Shown: positions 7,002-13,310, numbered from the stretch's first letter. The stretch: 14,142 bases of DNA from Lachnospiraceae bacterium UBA3814 (GCA_002368575.1 DFEA01000099.1:59123-73264), one strand, 5' to 3'. Notes: generated from the sequence alone by a model not told the origin. Numbers and translations are program-made.

Positions 7002-7551
7002 AAACGGTAAGAATATCCTTTGACTTCTCATCTATCATATCATCAATGAGCTTTATGTACTTATCGGTCAGCTTCTGAAGCTCGTCCTGAAGCTCCTCTA
7101 TCTCATCCTCCGAGACATCGGACTTCCCCAGCTTCTTGAAAGCATCGTTCCCGTCTCTTCTTATATTACGGATAGCCACCTTGTCGGCCTCGCCCTTTTT
7201 CTTGATATCCTTGACCAGATCTTTTCTTCTTTCCTCCGTAAGCTCCGGAAATACAAGCCTTATCACCGAGCCGTCGTTTGTGGGATTGATGCCGAGGTCC
7301 GATGCCTGTATCGCCTTCTCCACCTCCTTAAGCAGCGTCTTGTCCCAGGGCTGGATCTGAAGAAGCCTTGCCTCCGGTATGGATATGTTCCCCACCTGGC
7401 CTACAGGGGTCATGGTGCCGTAATAATCCACCTTGATATTGTCAAGCACATGGGGATTTGCCCGCCCTGCCCTGATGGTATTAAATTCCGAGGCCAGATG
7501 ATCAGCGGTCTTTTTCATTCTGTCCTCATATTCCTTAAGTTTCTCATTCAT
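7000..7551 (-). CDS. frr: Ribosome recycling factor
   Basis: This 183-aa RRF splits post-termination ribosomes together with EF-G. It shows the family's two-domain pattern: the helical domain starts MNEKLKEYEDRM, the hinge and beta domain run from about 30 to 105 (IRAGRANPHVLD, NISIPEARLLQIQPWD, NPTNDGSVIRLVFPELTEERR), and the long C-terminal helices carry KDIKKKGEADKVAIRNIRRD. The frame is open to an upstream TTG at 7567-7569, but the ATG at 7549-7551 is chosen because GGGAGG sits 8 nt before it and because it gives the conserved N-terminus. It lies 28 nt after pyrH, the usual neighbour. Confidence 0.97.
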   Translation of the reverse strand: MNEKLKEYEDRMKKTADHLASEFNTIRAGRANPHVLDNIKVDYYGTMTPVGQVGNISIPEARLLQIQPWDKTLLKEVEKAIQASDLGINPTNDGSVIRLVFPELTEERRKDLVKDIKKKGEADKVAIRNIRRDGNDAFKKLGKSDVSEDEIEELQDELQKLTDKYIKLIDDMIDEKSKDILTV

Positions 7552-7579
7552 GATCGTAACCTCCCTCAATAAACATTTA

Positions 7580-8275
7580 TCACACGGTCACCCTGGTGCC
7601 GTTAAAGCTCCCTTTTACGGTATTGACGATACTGTCCTTTTCATTGAGGCTGAACACATACATGGGAAGGTGATTCTCCATGGCCATTATCGAAGCGGTC
7701 AGGTCAACTACCTGAAGCTTCTTTTCAATGACCTCCTCTATTGATATCTCATCATAGCGCCTCGCATCCGGATTGATCCTGGGATCGGAGTCATAAACCC
7801 CGTCCACGGCCTTGGCAAGGAGCACACCGTCCGCCCCGACCTCGGCAGCCCTCAGTATGACGCCGGTATCGGTGGAAAAGAACGGATGTCCGGTCCCTCC
7901 GGCAAAGAACACGACCATCCCCTTTGAAAAATACTTGTTGGCCCTGTCCTTTGAAAACAGCTTAGTAAACGAGCCTATCTCAAAGGGAGTCAGTATGGCT
8001 GTCATCATACCCTCGGTACGGAATATCTCGGAGACGTAGATGCAGTTCATCACCGTAGCCAGCATCCCTATCTGATCGGCCTTGGTCCTGTCGATCCTGT
8101 CACTGGTCCTGCCTCTCCAGAAGTTTCCTCCGCCGATCACTATCCCGACCTCGCAGCCCTCATCGGTGATCGTCTTTACCTGCTTTGCGACCATGGTGAT
8201 TACCTTCTCGTCAAAACCGGTCTTTTTATCCCCGGCAAGCGCCTCGCCGCTCAGTTTAAGCAAAACCCTCTTCAT
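7580..8275 (-). CDS. pyrH: UMP kinase (uridylate kinase)
   Basis: This 231-aa enzyme of the amino acid kinase fold makes UDP from UMP, which feeds RNA, DNA and UDP-sugar synthesis. Visible motifs are KLSGEAL at 7-13, the glycine-rich GGGNFWRGR at 48-56, DQIGMLATVMN at 68-78, GGTGHPFFSTDT at 126-137, and VDGVYDSDP at 158-166. Length is normal. Its AAGGAG site lies inside the last codons of the bactofilin gene, whose stop is only 6 nt before the pyrH ATG. The two are thus very probably co-transcribed and perhaps translationally coupled. UMP kinases are usually under UTP/GTP allosteric control; nothing here contradicts this. Confidence 0.97.
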   Translation of the reverse strand: MKRVLLKLSGEALAGDKKTGFDEKVITMVAKQVKTITDEGCEVGIVIGGGNFWRGRTSDRIDRTKADQIGMLATVMNCIYVSEIFRTEGMMTAILTPFEIGSFTKLFSKDRANKYFSKGMVVFFAGGTGHPFFSTDTGVILRAAEVGADGVLLAKAVDGVYDSDPRINPDARRYDEISIEEVIEKKLQVVDLTASIMAMENHLPMYVFSLNEKDSIVNTVKGSFNGTRVTV

Positions 8276-8281
8276 ACGCAG

Positions 8282-9493
8282 TTACTCCTTTTCAAAGAAG
8301 CTCATGGGATTGACCTCCGCATAGCACTGTGAGCAGAGACCTTCTATTACCGCTCCGTTATTTATCTGCAGGGTCCGTGATTTGATATTTCCCATAATTA
8401 TCGCAGTCGAATCAAGGATCACCGGACCTACTATATCGATATCACCCTTTACGGCCCCGGCTATCACCCCGCTCGTGGCATTTATATTTCCCTTTACGAC
8501 GGTGCCCTGTCCTATCTTCACTGTCCCGCCGGCTCTAATATCACCTGTTATTTTTGCCTTGTCGGCAAAGACCTCCTCGACATCGGAATTACCTTCAATA
8601 GAACCTGTTATTTTAAGCTTCCCATCCAGTTTTATATTGCCCTTGATCGATCCCATGATCTCAAGGTTGCCCTCTGATATTATATCACCTGTTACGGACA
8701 TTCCTTCAATAATAACGCCTGTTTCTTTAGTGGTCCTGACCCCCGTGGTGTTTATCGGAGCCGATCTGTAGGTATTGTCCTTGAATACAGGCTCTACCGC
8801 AGGCCTTGAAGGCTCCTTCGCATAGTGCGGCTGCTGCCTTTGCACGGGCTGCGTCCTCTCAGCGGGCTGAGGCTGCACCGGCCTTTGCTGAACGGTCTGG
8901 ACCATAGGCTCAGGCTCAGCGAAGGAAGGCTGCTGCATGGCAGACGCCTGCGGATTATCCCTGAACGCAGGAGCGGGCTGTGCCTGTACGGTCTGTACGG
9001 TCTGCACGGGTACGGGCTCCGCTGCGGCAGGCATAACAGGTGCTGCTCCCGTTGAAGCCATCGAAGAAATATCAGGCGACGCAGAGGGAGCCGCCATGAC
9101 AGGCTCCTCAGGTGTGGGAATAACGGATACCGGCACAGGATCAGGTATCGTATCAAAAACCGGCTGCGGGGAGGGAGTCTGCGCTACAGCTGCAGCCGTA
9201 GCAGCCTCCGCCTCCATCCCGTTCTGAAGCATATCGGCATTCACCGGCTCAGGCGTTACAGTCTCCCCGTTAAAGGCAGGGATACCGCCGAAGGGATCCG
9301 CCGGAGCCTGATCAGGCTGTGTGTCGTTTAAAAGCATGGCTATATCCTCAGAATCATTCTTCGGTTCCTCATTTAAGGAAGCCATGATATCATCAATGGA
9401 AAAATCCGAAGACTGTTGGGACACAGTCTCCTCAGGCATCAGCTCATTTACCGCCTGTGAAAGATCCTCCTTGAAATCCTTGAAAAAACTCAT
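8282..9493 (-). CDS. Bactofilin-domain protein with long disordered Pro/Gln/Ala linker
   Basis: This 403-aa protein has a bactofilin (DUF583) beta-helix at about 258-388. It is recognised by short hydrophobic/Gly repeats such as VIIEGMSVTGDI, LEIMGSIKGNI, KLKITGSIEGN, AKITGDIRAGG, TVVKGNINA and DIDIVGPVI. Bactofilins polymerise without nucleotide into cytoskeletal filaments that place envelope enzymes. Residues 1-20 form an amphipathic helix (MSFFKDFKEDL), 31-40 is FSIDDIMASL, a possible short docking motif, and about 60-255 is a low-complexity P/A/Q/V linker. The C-terminus repeats the N-terminal motif (MSFFEKE). The frame is open to an ATG nine codons further upstream (9518-9520). The ATG at 9491-9493 is preferred because GGAGG lies 6 nt before it. 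The order bactofilin-pyrH and the deacetylase upstream point to envelope work. The linker is far longer than in compact bactofilins. Confidence 0.9.
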   Translation of the reverse strand: MSFFKDFKEDLSQAVNELMPEETVSQQSSDFSIDDIMASLNEEPKNDSEDIAMLLNDTQPDQAPADPFGGIPAFNGETVTPEPVNADMLQNGMEAEAATAAAVAQTPSPQPVFDTIPDPVPVSVIPTPEEPVMAAPSASPDISSMASTGAAPVMPAAAEPVPVQTVQTVQAQPAPAFRDNPQASAMQQPSFAEPEPMVQTVQQRPVQPQPAERTQPVQRQQPHYAKEPSRPAVEPVFKDNTYRSAPINTTGVRTTKETGVIIEGMSVTGDIISEGNLEIMGSIKGNIKLDGKLKITGSIEGNSDVEEVFADKAKITGDIRAGGTVKIGQGTVVKGNINATSGVIAGAVKGDIDIVGPVILDSTAIIMGNIKSRTLQINNGAVIEGLCSQCYAEVNPMSFFEKE

Positions 9494-9514
9494 AATAAAC
9501 CTCCGCACGATAAT

Positions 9515-9539
9515 GATCAAAAATCCCGTTTCCGGGACT
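9515..9539 (-). terminator. Terminator-like GAAA-loop hairpin before the bactofilin gene
   Basis: On the minus strand, AGTCCCG-GAAA-CGGGATT is a 7-bp stem (one G-U pair) closed by a stable GAAA tetraloop (arms 9533-9539 and 9522-9528), with T-rich TTTTTGATC running from the stem. It fits a terminator for the deacetylase gene. It ends only about 25 nt before the bactofilin ATG, so it leaves no room for a separate downstream promoter. It could instead be an attenuator or a 5' hairpin of the bactofilin transcript. Confidence 0.65.
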
Positions 9540-9549
9540 CTTGTGAATC

Positions 9550-9555
9550 TATATA
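9550..9555 (-). promoter_or_regulatory. Possible -10 box (TATATA) for the bactofilin-pyrH operon
   Basis: TATATA on the minus strand would start RNA near 9543, just before the GAAA-loop hairpin. No good -35 hexamer is seen at 16-18 nt (best TCGGTC), so this is a weak candidate. Without it the operon would depend on readthrough from the deacetylase gene. Confidence 0.3.
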
Positions 9556-9584
9556 GTCTCAGTGCTCCACCAGACCGACAGTGA

Positions 9585-10430
9585 TTATTTAAAATGAAAT
9601 ACCGGAGTAGTTGAAGGAACAGCCGTGTCCACCGGCAGGATCACATAGCCCATCCTTGTCAGGCCTTCTATGATGGCGGGAAGTGCATCCGCGGTAGTCG
9701 TCTTTTCGGGAAGATCATGCATCAGTATCATGACATCATTTTTTCCGGCACACCCTGCAAGAGCATTTGCGGCAAGCGCCTCACCGGAAAGTATATTCTT
9801 CACCGCATCACCAACATATACATTCCAGTCGTAATAGGGTATCCCGAGGCTGTTAAGTATGTTTATATAGCATGAGGTATCCTTTTTCGATACCAGGTTA
9901 TCGCTGCCTCCCGGGAACCTGTAGATGACCGGAGTCACCCCGCAGGCCGCCGCGACATAGGCCTGATTGTTTAAATAATCGGTAAGGAAGGACTGCTCAT
10001 CCTTATATACCGACCTGTATACATGATCCGAAGAATGAAGCCCGATGGTATGACCCTCAGACACTATCCTCTGATATCTCAGGATATTTTCGTCACCCTT
10101 TTTGTTGTTAACAAAAAAGGTAGCCTTTACCCCGTACATTTTCAGGATATCAAGGATCCTGTCCGTATTTACGCTCGGACCGTCATCAAAGGTCAGATAG
10201 GCACGTTTGACAGCAGGGATGCCGGTCTGTGTCAGGGTCCCCGCAAGAGCAGTAATATTAAGATCCGATGCGGATTCTCCGTTCACAATGTTCTCGGTCC
10301 TTGAAGACAGGAGCATCTCCGAAAGATAAGCCTCATCAGATGAAGCCTCATATTTGAATATAAATGTAAACAGCGGCAGTATCACAAGGATCAAACCCAG
10401 AAGCCGCATAACTGAACCCGGTCTCTTCAT
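9585..10430 (-). CDS. Membrane-anchored polysaccharide deacetylase (NodB/CE4 family)
   Basis: This 281-aa protein has one N-terminal membrane anchor (about 8-26) and an extracellular CE4 domain from about 75. All five NodB motifs are present: TFDDGPS at 80-86 with D82 and D83, HSSDH at 132-136 with metal ligands H132 and H136, RFPGG at 171-175, DWNVYVGD at 201-208, and LMHD at 236-239 with H238. The third motif has FPGG in place of the commoner PPY/PPG. Such enzymes remove N-acetyl groups, in Gram-positive bacteria commonly from peptidoglycan GlcNAc for lysozyme resistance. Whether the substrate is peptidoglycan or another glycan is not decidable here. The ATG at 10428-10430 has only a weak AGG nearby. 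A hairpin separates it from the bactofilin gene 91 nt on. Confidence 0.93.
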   Translation of the reverse strand: MKRPGSVMRLLGLILVILPLFTFIFKYEASSDEAYLSEMLLSSRTENIVNGESASDLNITALAGTLTQTGIPAVKRAYLTFDDGPSVNTDRILDILKMYGVKATFFVNNKKGDENILRYQRIVSEGHTIGLHSSDHVYRSVYKDEQSFLTDYLNNQAYVAAACGVTPVIYRFPGGSDNLVSKKDTSCYINILNSLGIPYYDWNVYVGDAVKNILSGEALAANALAGCAGKNDVMILMHDLPEKTTTADALPAIIEGLTRMGYVILPVDTAVPSTTPVFHFK

Positions 10431-10484
10431 AGCCTAATCATTGTATCACACTCCGGTGGCTTTTAAAATTGATTTTTTAATATA
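10427..10484 (-). promoter_or_regulatory. Deacetylase leader: possible promoters and a four-codon upstream ORF
   Basis: Two -10 candidates lie on the minus strand: TATATT (10479-10484), with only a poor -35 (TTAGAG, 16 nt away), and an extended-type TGATACAAT (TACAAT at 10440-10445). The second would give an almost leaderless mRNA. GGAG (10451-10454) sits 9 nt before an ATG at 10439-10441. That ATG opens a four-codon ORF (MIRL) whose TGA overlaps the deacetylase ATG. Which of these is used cannot be decided from sequence. Confidence 0.25.
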
Positions 10485-10543
10485 ACAGCGTTATTGATAT
10501 CTCTAAGGCCGGAATGCTCCTGACCCCCGGCTTATGCATAGTC

Positions 10544-11524
10544 TCAGCGCCCTTCCTGGGTCTCGCGCCTCTGCGGACCGCCTTCTCCCCTTGCCGTTAT
10601 GCCTCTCTTCTCCGGCAGCTCCTCTGCCTGCGTCTCATCCTTACTCAGCAGGCGCCAGGCGATGACGGCGCATATTATGAAGGGAAGACCTGACAGAATA
10701 CCGGTGACCGACGGACCTATGAAGGGATTGCCCCCGTCCCTTGTGAAATATATTCCAAAGGAAGCAAAGCCGTTTAAGGCGCCATGCGCCAGAACAGAGG
10801 GAAAAACACTCCCCGTCCTTACAAAAAGCCAGGCAAAGAAGACTCCGATCACCGTACAGAAGACGCACATTGCAAGGATTCCTGTCACCGGATAGCCCGT
10901 ATAGGACAGTCCGTAATTATGACCCATGATCGTAATCGGCAGATGCCACAGCCCCCATATAACGCCTGAAGCGATCATGGCCTTCTTTAACCCGAAAAGG
11001 CTCCTAAGCTTCGGCAGAAGATATGCCCTCCACCCCCACTCTTCTCCAAAGCAGGTGAGGATATTGAGCAGCGGAGCAAGAAAAAAGCCTGCGACAGAGG
11101 TGCTTATGACCATTCTCTCTGCAACCTCCGGAGCGTAATCCGCGCCCTGGTCCTTAAGCACCCCGACATAATATTCCATATCAGGGGAGAAATTATCCTT
11201 AAACACCAGAAAATAAATACAGACTCCAATAAGCGTAAGCACCGAAGGCAGAAACCAGGCCGCAAGATAAAACCTTCGTTTGCCTCTCCTGAATCTCGGG
11301 TCGATATACGAATCCCCAAAGCCCTCCCTTGTAACAAGCCTTGTAAAAAGGACCGAGAGCGCGGGAAAGAACATTACTGCCGCTATGGGCAGAGCCGCTA
11401 TCGACCTTATCTCCTTCCAGGCAGGATAGAGTATCGCAAATTCGTATATCCAGGTCACTGAAAAAACCGCCAGGAGATAAATAAGAACCCTTTTCCGTAA
11501 AAGCCCAACGTCCCTTCCTTCCAT
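10544..11524 (-). CDS. CPBP-family intramembrane metalloprotease (CAAX protease/Abi-like)
   Basis: This 326-aa integral membrane protein has about seven or eight hydrophobic segments. The CPBP (Abi) active-site motifs are clear: EEWGWR with E161, E162 and R166; WGLWH at 190-194 with H194 (family FxxxH, here W for F); and HGALN with H247 and N251. These residues form the intramembrane glutamate-type catalytic site. In bacteria, members take part in bacteriocin self-immunity, peptide maturation or unknown tasks. The C-terminal 35 residues are charged and soluble (QAEELPEKRG, GEGGPQRRE). The ATG is preceded by GGGG two nt away (GGGGAAATG), a poor site. No bacteriocin gene is nearby, so a role in immunity is not supported here. 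It stands alone between a terminator hairpin upstream and the deacetylase downstream. Confidence 0.9.
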   Translation of the reverse strand: MEGRDVGLLRKRVLIYLLAVFSVTWIYEFAILYPAWKEIRSIAALPIAAVMFFPALSVLFTRLVTREGFGDSYIDPRFRRGKRRFYLAAWFLPSVLTLIGVCIYFLVFKDNFSPDMEYYVGVLKDQGADYAPEVAERMVISTSVAGFFLAPLLNILTCFGEEWGWRAYLLPKLRSLFGLKKAMIASGVIWGLWHLPITIMGHNYGLSYTGYPVTGILAMCVFCTVIGVFFAWLFVRTGSVFPSVLAHGALNGFASFGIYFTRDGGNPFIGPSVTGILSGLPFIICAVIAWRLLSKDETQAEELPEKRGITARGEGGPQRRETQEGR

Positions 11525-11543
11525 TTCCCCGTCCCCTCTCTCT

Positions 11544-11569
11544 GCGCTGATCCGGAACGGATCATGCGC
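11544..11569 (-). promoter_or_regulatory. Stable hairpin just upstream of the CPBP gene
   Basis: TGATCCG-TTC-CGGATCA on the minus strand is a perfect 7-bp stem, extended by GCGC/GCGC past one bulged base. It ends 19 nt before the CPBP ATG, with a purine-rich GAGAGAGGGGACGGGG in between. No T-run follows on either strand, so it is more likely an operator or an RNA element controlling the leader than a terminator. I see no convincing promoter for the CPBP gene. Confidence 0.5.
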
Positions 11570-11590
11570 GGTATTGATTTACGCATAACA

Positions 11591-11627
11591 GAAAAGAACG
11601 AAAACCGCAGTCCGCAGTCTCCGTTCT
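11591..11627 (-). terminator. Probable terminator after the 125-aa orphan gene
   Basis: On the minus strand a 15-bp stem with wobble pairs forms from AGAACG-GAGA-CTGCG, loop GAC, and TGCGG-TTTT-CGTTCT (plus coordinates 11595-11627). It is followed by a short TTTCTGTT tract. It begins about 13 nt after the stop of the orphan gene. The U-tract is short, so efficiency may be moderate. Confidence 0.55.
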
Positions 11628-11640
11628 CCCCTGCTTTAGC

Positions 11641-12018
11641 TTATGCGAATAAGTCAATGGGCTGATAATCGATAGCCTGGGAATACTGATCATCTTCGTA
11701 TGCGCTGACAGCCTCCGAAGCCTCCGTACTCGCAGTCTGGGATGCGGCAGCAATGTCATCGGTTCCGAAGAGCCTTGAGGCATTCATTCTGCTCATCTGC
11801 ATCTGCATGTCCATAATACCTGCAAAATCAGCCGTTTCTCCACGCTTTAAAGGATTTACGTTCTGCTTCCCGTCATCCGTAAGTGCAGAAAAATCTGTCT
11901 TTGAAGTGAGGAGATCATCACCGATACCCTGGACCCTGTTCATACTTGCACGATCCAGAGAATTGGTATTGTACACATAAGGCTGATAGTAACCGGCACC
12001 AACAGCACCTACTTGCAT
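11641..12018 (-). CDS. Uncharacterised 125-aa protein next to the PilT-like ATPase
   Basis: I do not recognise a named family. The protein has no signal peptide or membrane helix. It starts with a Tyr-rich segment (GAGYYQPYVYNTN), then RVQGIGDDLLTSKTDFSAL, a NPLKRGET motif near 55-61, a Met/Gln-rich helix (MDMQMQMSRMNASRLFG, about 69-85), and an Ala/Ser/Glu-rich acidic tail ending in YQPIDLFA. The start is well set: AAAGGAG lies 6 nt before the ATG. It has its own promoter, with the -35 overlapping the stop of the PilT-like gene, and could also be reached by readthrough from it. From memory, similar short proteins sit near motility or pilus genes in Lachnospiraceae, but I cannot verify this. 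A partner role for the ATPase is only inference from adjacency. Confidence 0.8.
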   Translation of the reverse strand: MQVGAVGAGYYQPYVYNTNSLDRASMNRVQGIGDDLLTSKTDFSALTDDGKQNVNPLKRGETADFAGIMDMQMQMSRMNASRLFGTDDIAAASQTASTEASEAVSAYEDDQYSQAIDYQPIDLFA

Positions 12019-12090
12019 ATCAATCTCCTTTCCGCGTCCACGCTCGCATAACGTATACGCATTTCATTCAACCCCTTCAGGTTCAGGTTT

Positions 12091-12119
12091 ATTTTAACGC
12101 AAAACCTTTCATGCGTCAA
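12091..12119 (-). promoter_or_regulatory. Sigma-A-type promoter for the 125-aa orphan gene
   Basis: On the minus strand, TTGACG (12114-12119), a 17-nt spacer and TAAAAT (12091-12096) each match five of six consensus bases. The TGA inside the -35 box is the stop codon of the PilT-like gene. Predicted start is near 12084, giving a leader of about 65 nt. Confidence 0.75.
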
Positions 12120-13174
12120 ATGCCATTCAGCCTCTGCCTGATATATGACTTGTCTTTTGCAAAGTACAATGCATTTTCCTCAGATATCCTCTTCATCAGA
12201 AGCATTTCATATATGGAATCATCCATTGCGGACATTCCCGATCTGCGGTCAGTCTGCATGATGGCGGTGATCTGCCCGTATTTTCCGTCGCGTAAAAGGT
12301 TCCTGACAGCCTGGGTCATGATCAGAAGCTCGAAGGCTGCCCCCCGGCCTCCTTCATTAAGCGGTATGAGCATCTGTGAAAGCACTGCCCTTAAAAGGCC
12401 GGAAAGCCGTTCCTTGATATGCTCCTGTCTTTCGGGCTCATAAAGCTCCAGTATCCTCTTTACTGCCGTGATGGCGTCGGGCGTGCACATACAGGCTAAC
12501 ACCAGCTTTCCAGTTTCGGCCGCATACATGGCCTGATCGGCGCTCTCTCTGTCCGAAAGCTCCGAAAGCACTATGATATCCGCATCCTCCCTGATGGCTG
12601 AAAGGATCCCCGCGCTGTAGCTTTCCGTATCGTCAAAAAGCTTTCTCTGATCTATCACGGAGCGCTCTCCCGTAAAGGCAAACTCGATATTTTCCTCTAT
12701 ACTGACTATATGGCGCTGCTGTGTCAGGTTTATTTCGTTTATAACGGAGGCCATTGTTGTCGAACGTCCGCTTCCTGCCCTGCCGTTTATAATAAGGATG
12801 CCCGAGGGCTCCCTGATAACTTCCTTTATCGCTTCCGGAGCCCCGATCTCATAAAGCCCGGGAGCCCTTGCGGGAAGGAGCCTTACAGCAGAGGCCAAAG
12901 TCCCGTTTTTCCTGTACAGGCTGATGCGGAACCTGCCGGCCTCCGGGAGCTCATATACTATGTTAAGCTCCCCTTTGCTTTTAAGCCTCTGAGCCATCTC
13001 TCCCGTCATAAAAAGGGCAAGCATACCCTCCATGTCCTGAGCCGAAAAGCTCCTGTCCTCCTGCTTTATAAGCCTTCCGTCCACCCTCATTGCCACCGGA
13101 TTCCCGGGAGAGAGATGGATATCAGAAGCACCGCTTTCTGCCGCGCTTCTCAGAATTTCATCAAAAGCCTGCAT
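12116..13174 (-). CDS. PilT/GspE-type secretion ATPase homologue with degenerate catalytic motifs
   Basis: This 352-aa protein has the PilT layout: an N-terminal PAS-like domain starting with the hallmark SDIHL (17-21), then the RecA-like core. Each ATPase motif is altered. Walker A is GRAGSGRST (131-139) with R137 instead of lysine. The Asp box is IEENIEF (159-165) instead of IEDPIEF. Walker B is IIVLSELSDRES, keeping E205. The His box is ETGKLVLACMCT (220-231), with K223 and C230 where PilT has two histidines. The arginine codon is CGT, so a single-base error from AAA/AAG does not explain it. The frame is intact. Family members power type IV pilus retraction; this one may be a weak ATPase or a regulator. 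No pilin, PilB or PilC gene is in view. The start has AAAGGAAG upstream. Confidence 0.88.
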   Translation of the reverse strand: MQAFDEILRSAAESGASDIHLSPGNPVAMRVDGRLIKQEDRSFSAQDMEGMLALFMTGEMAQRLKSKGELNIVYELPEAGRFRISLYRKNGTLASAVRLLPARAPGLYEIGAPEAIKEVIREPSGILIINGRAGSGRSTTMASVINEINLTQQRHIVSIEENIEFAFTGERSVIDQRKLFDDTESYSAGILSAIREDADIIVLSELSDRESADQAMYAAETGKLVLACMCTPDAITAVKRILELYEPERQEHIKERLSGLLRAVLSQMLIPLNEGGRGAAFELLIMTQAVRNLLRDGKYGQITAIMQTDRRSGMSAMDDSIYEMLLMKRISEENALYFAKDKSYIRQRLNGI

Positions 13175-13233
13175 GGATCTTCCTTTCGTACCCCGACAGG
13201 TATTCTGAGCCTTAACTACCGTTCCTCATTGAT

Positions 13234-13278
13234 TGATGTCAGGGTCAAAAGTGCCATGTGACTTTGACCATGACATCA
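13234..13278. promoter_or_regulatory. Long imperfect palindrome over the PilT-like transcription start
   Basis: Left arm TGATGTCAGGGTCAAAAGT (13234-13252) and right arm 13261-13278 (complement TGATGTCATGGTCAAAGT) match except for one mismatch and one extra A, around an 8-nt loop. No T-run follows on either strand, which argues against a terminator. The predicted start of the PilT-like transcript (about 13275) falls in the right arm, so the element is either an operator over +1 or a hairpin forming the first 40-odd bases of the mRNA. Confidence 0.85.
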
Positions 13279-13281
13279 TTG

Positions 13282-13310
13282 ATTATAGCATCATGAATAT
13301 AACGGAACAA
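13282..13310 (-). promoter_or_regulatory. Promoter of the PilT-like gene (extended -10)
   Basis: On the minus strand, TTGTTC (13305-13310), a 17-nt spacer and a perfect TATAAT (13282-13287) are present, with a TG one base before the -10 (TGCTATAAT). The weak -35 is offset by the extended -10. Leader length would be about 100 nt. Confidence 0.75.

Noticed and set aside
8794..9156. Minus-strand 120-codon Arg/Leu/Pro-rich frame
   Set aside because: It is an alternative frame of the low-complexity bactofilin linker and has no ribosome site.
10507..10537. Hairpin AAGCCGG/CCGGCCTT after the CPBP gene considered as a terminator
   Set aside because: The stem has a bulge and is followed by AGAGATAT instead of a T-run, so it is not a convincing intrinsic terminator.
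11946..12443. Plus-strand 165-codon frame over the orphan/PilT-like junction
   Set aside because: It is antisense to the PilT-like gene, has no family features, and crosses the orphan gene promoter.
12710..13261. Plus-strand 183-codon frame
   Set aside because: It is antisense to the PilT-like gene and has no recognisable domain.
13234..13278. Palindrome considered as a bidirectional terminator
   Set aside because: It lies between divergent genes and no T-run follows on either strand.
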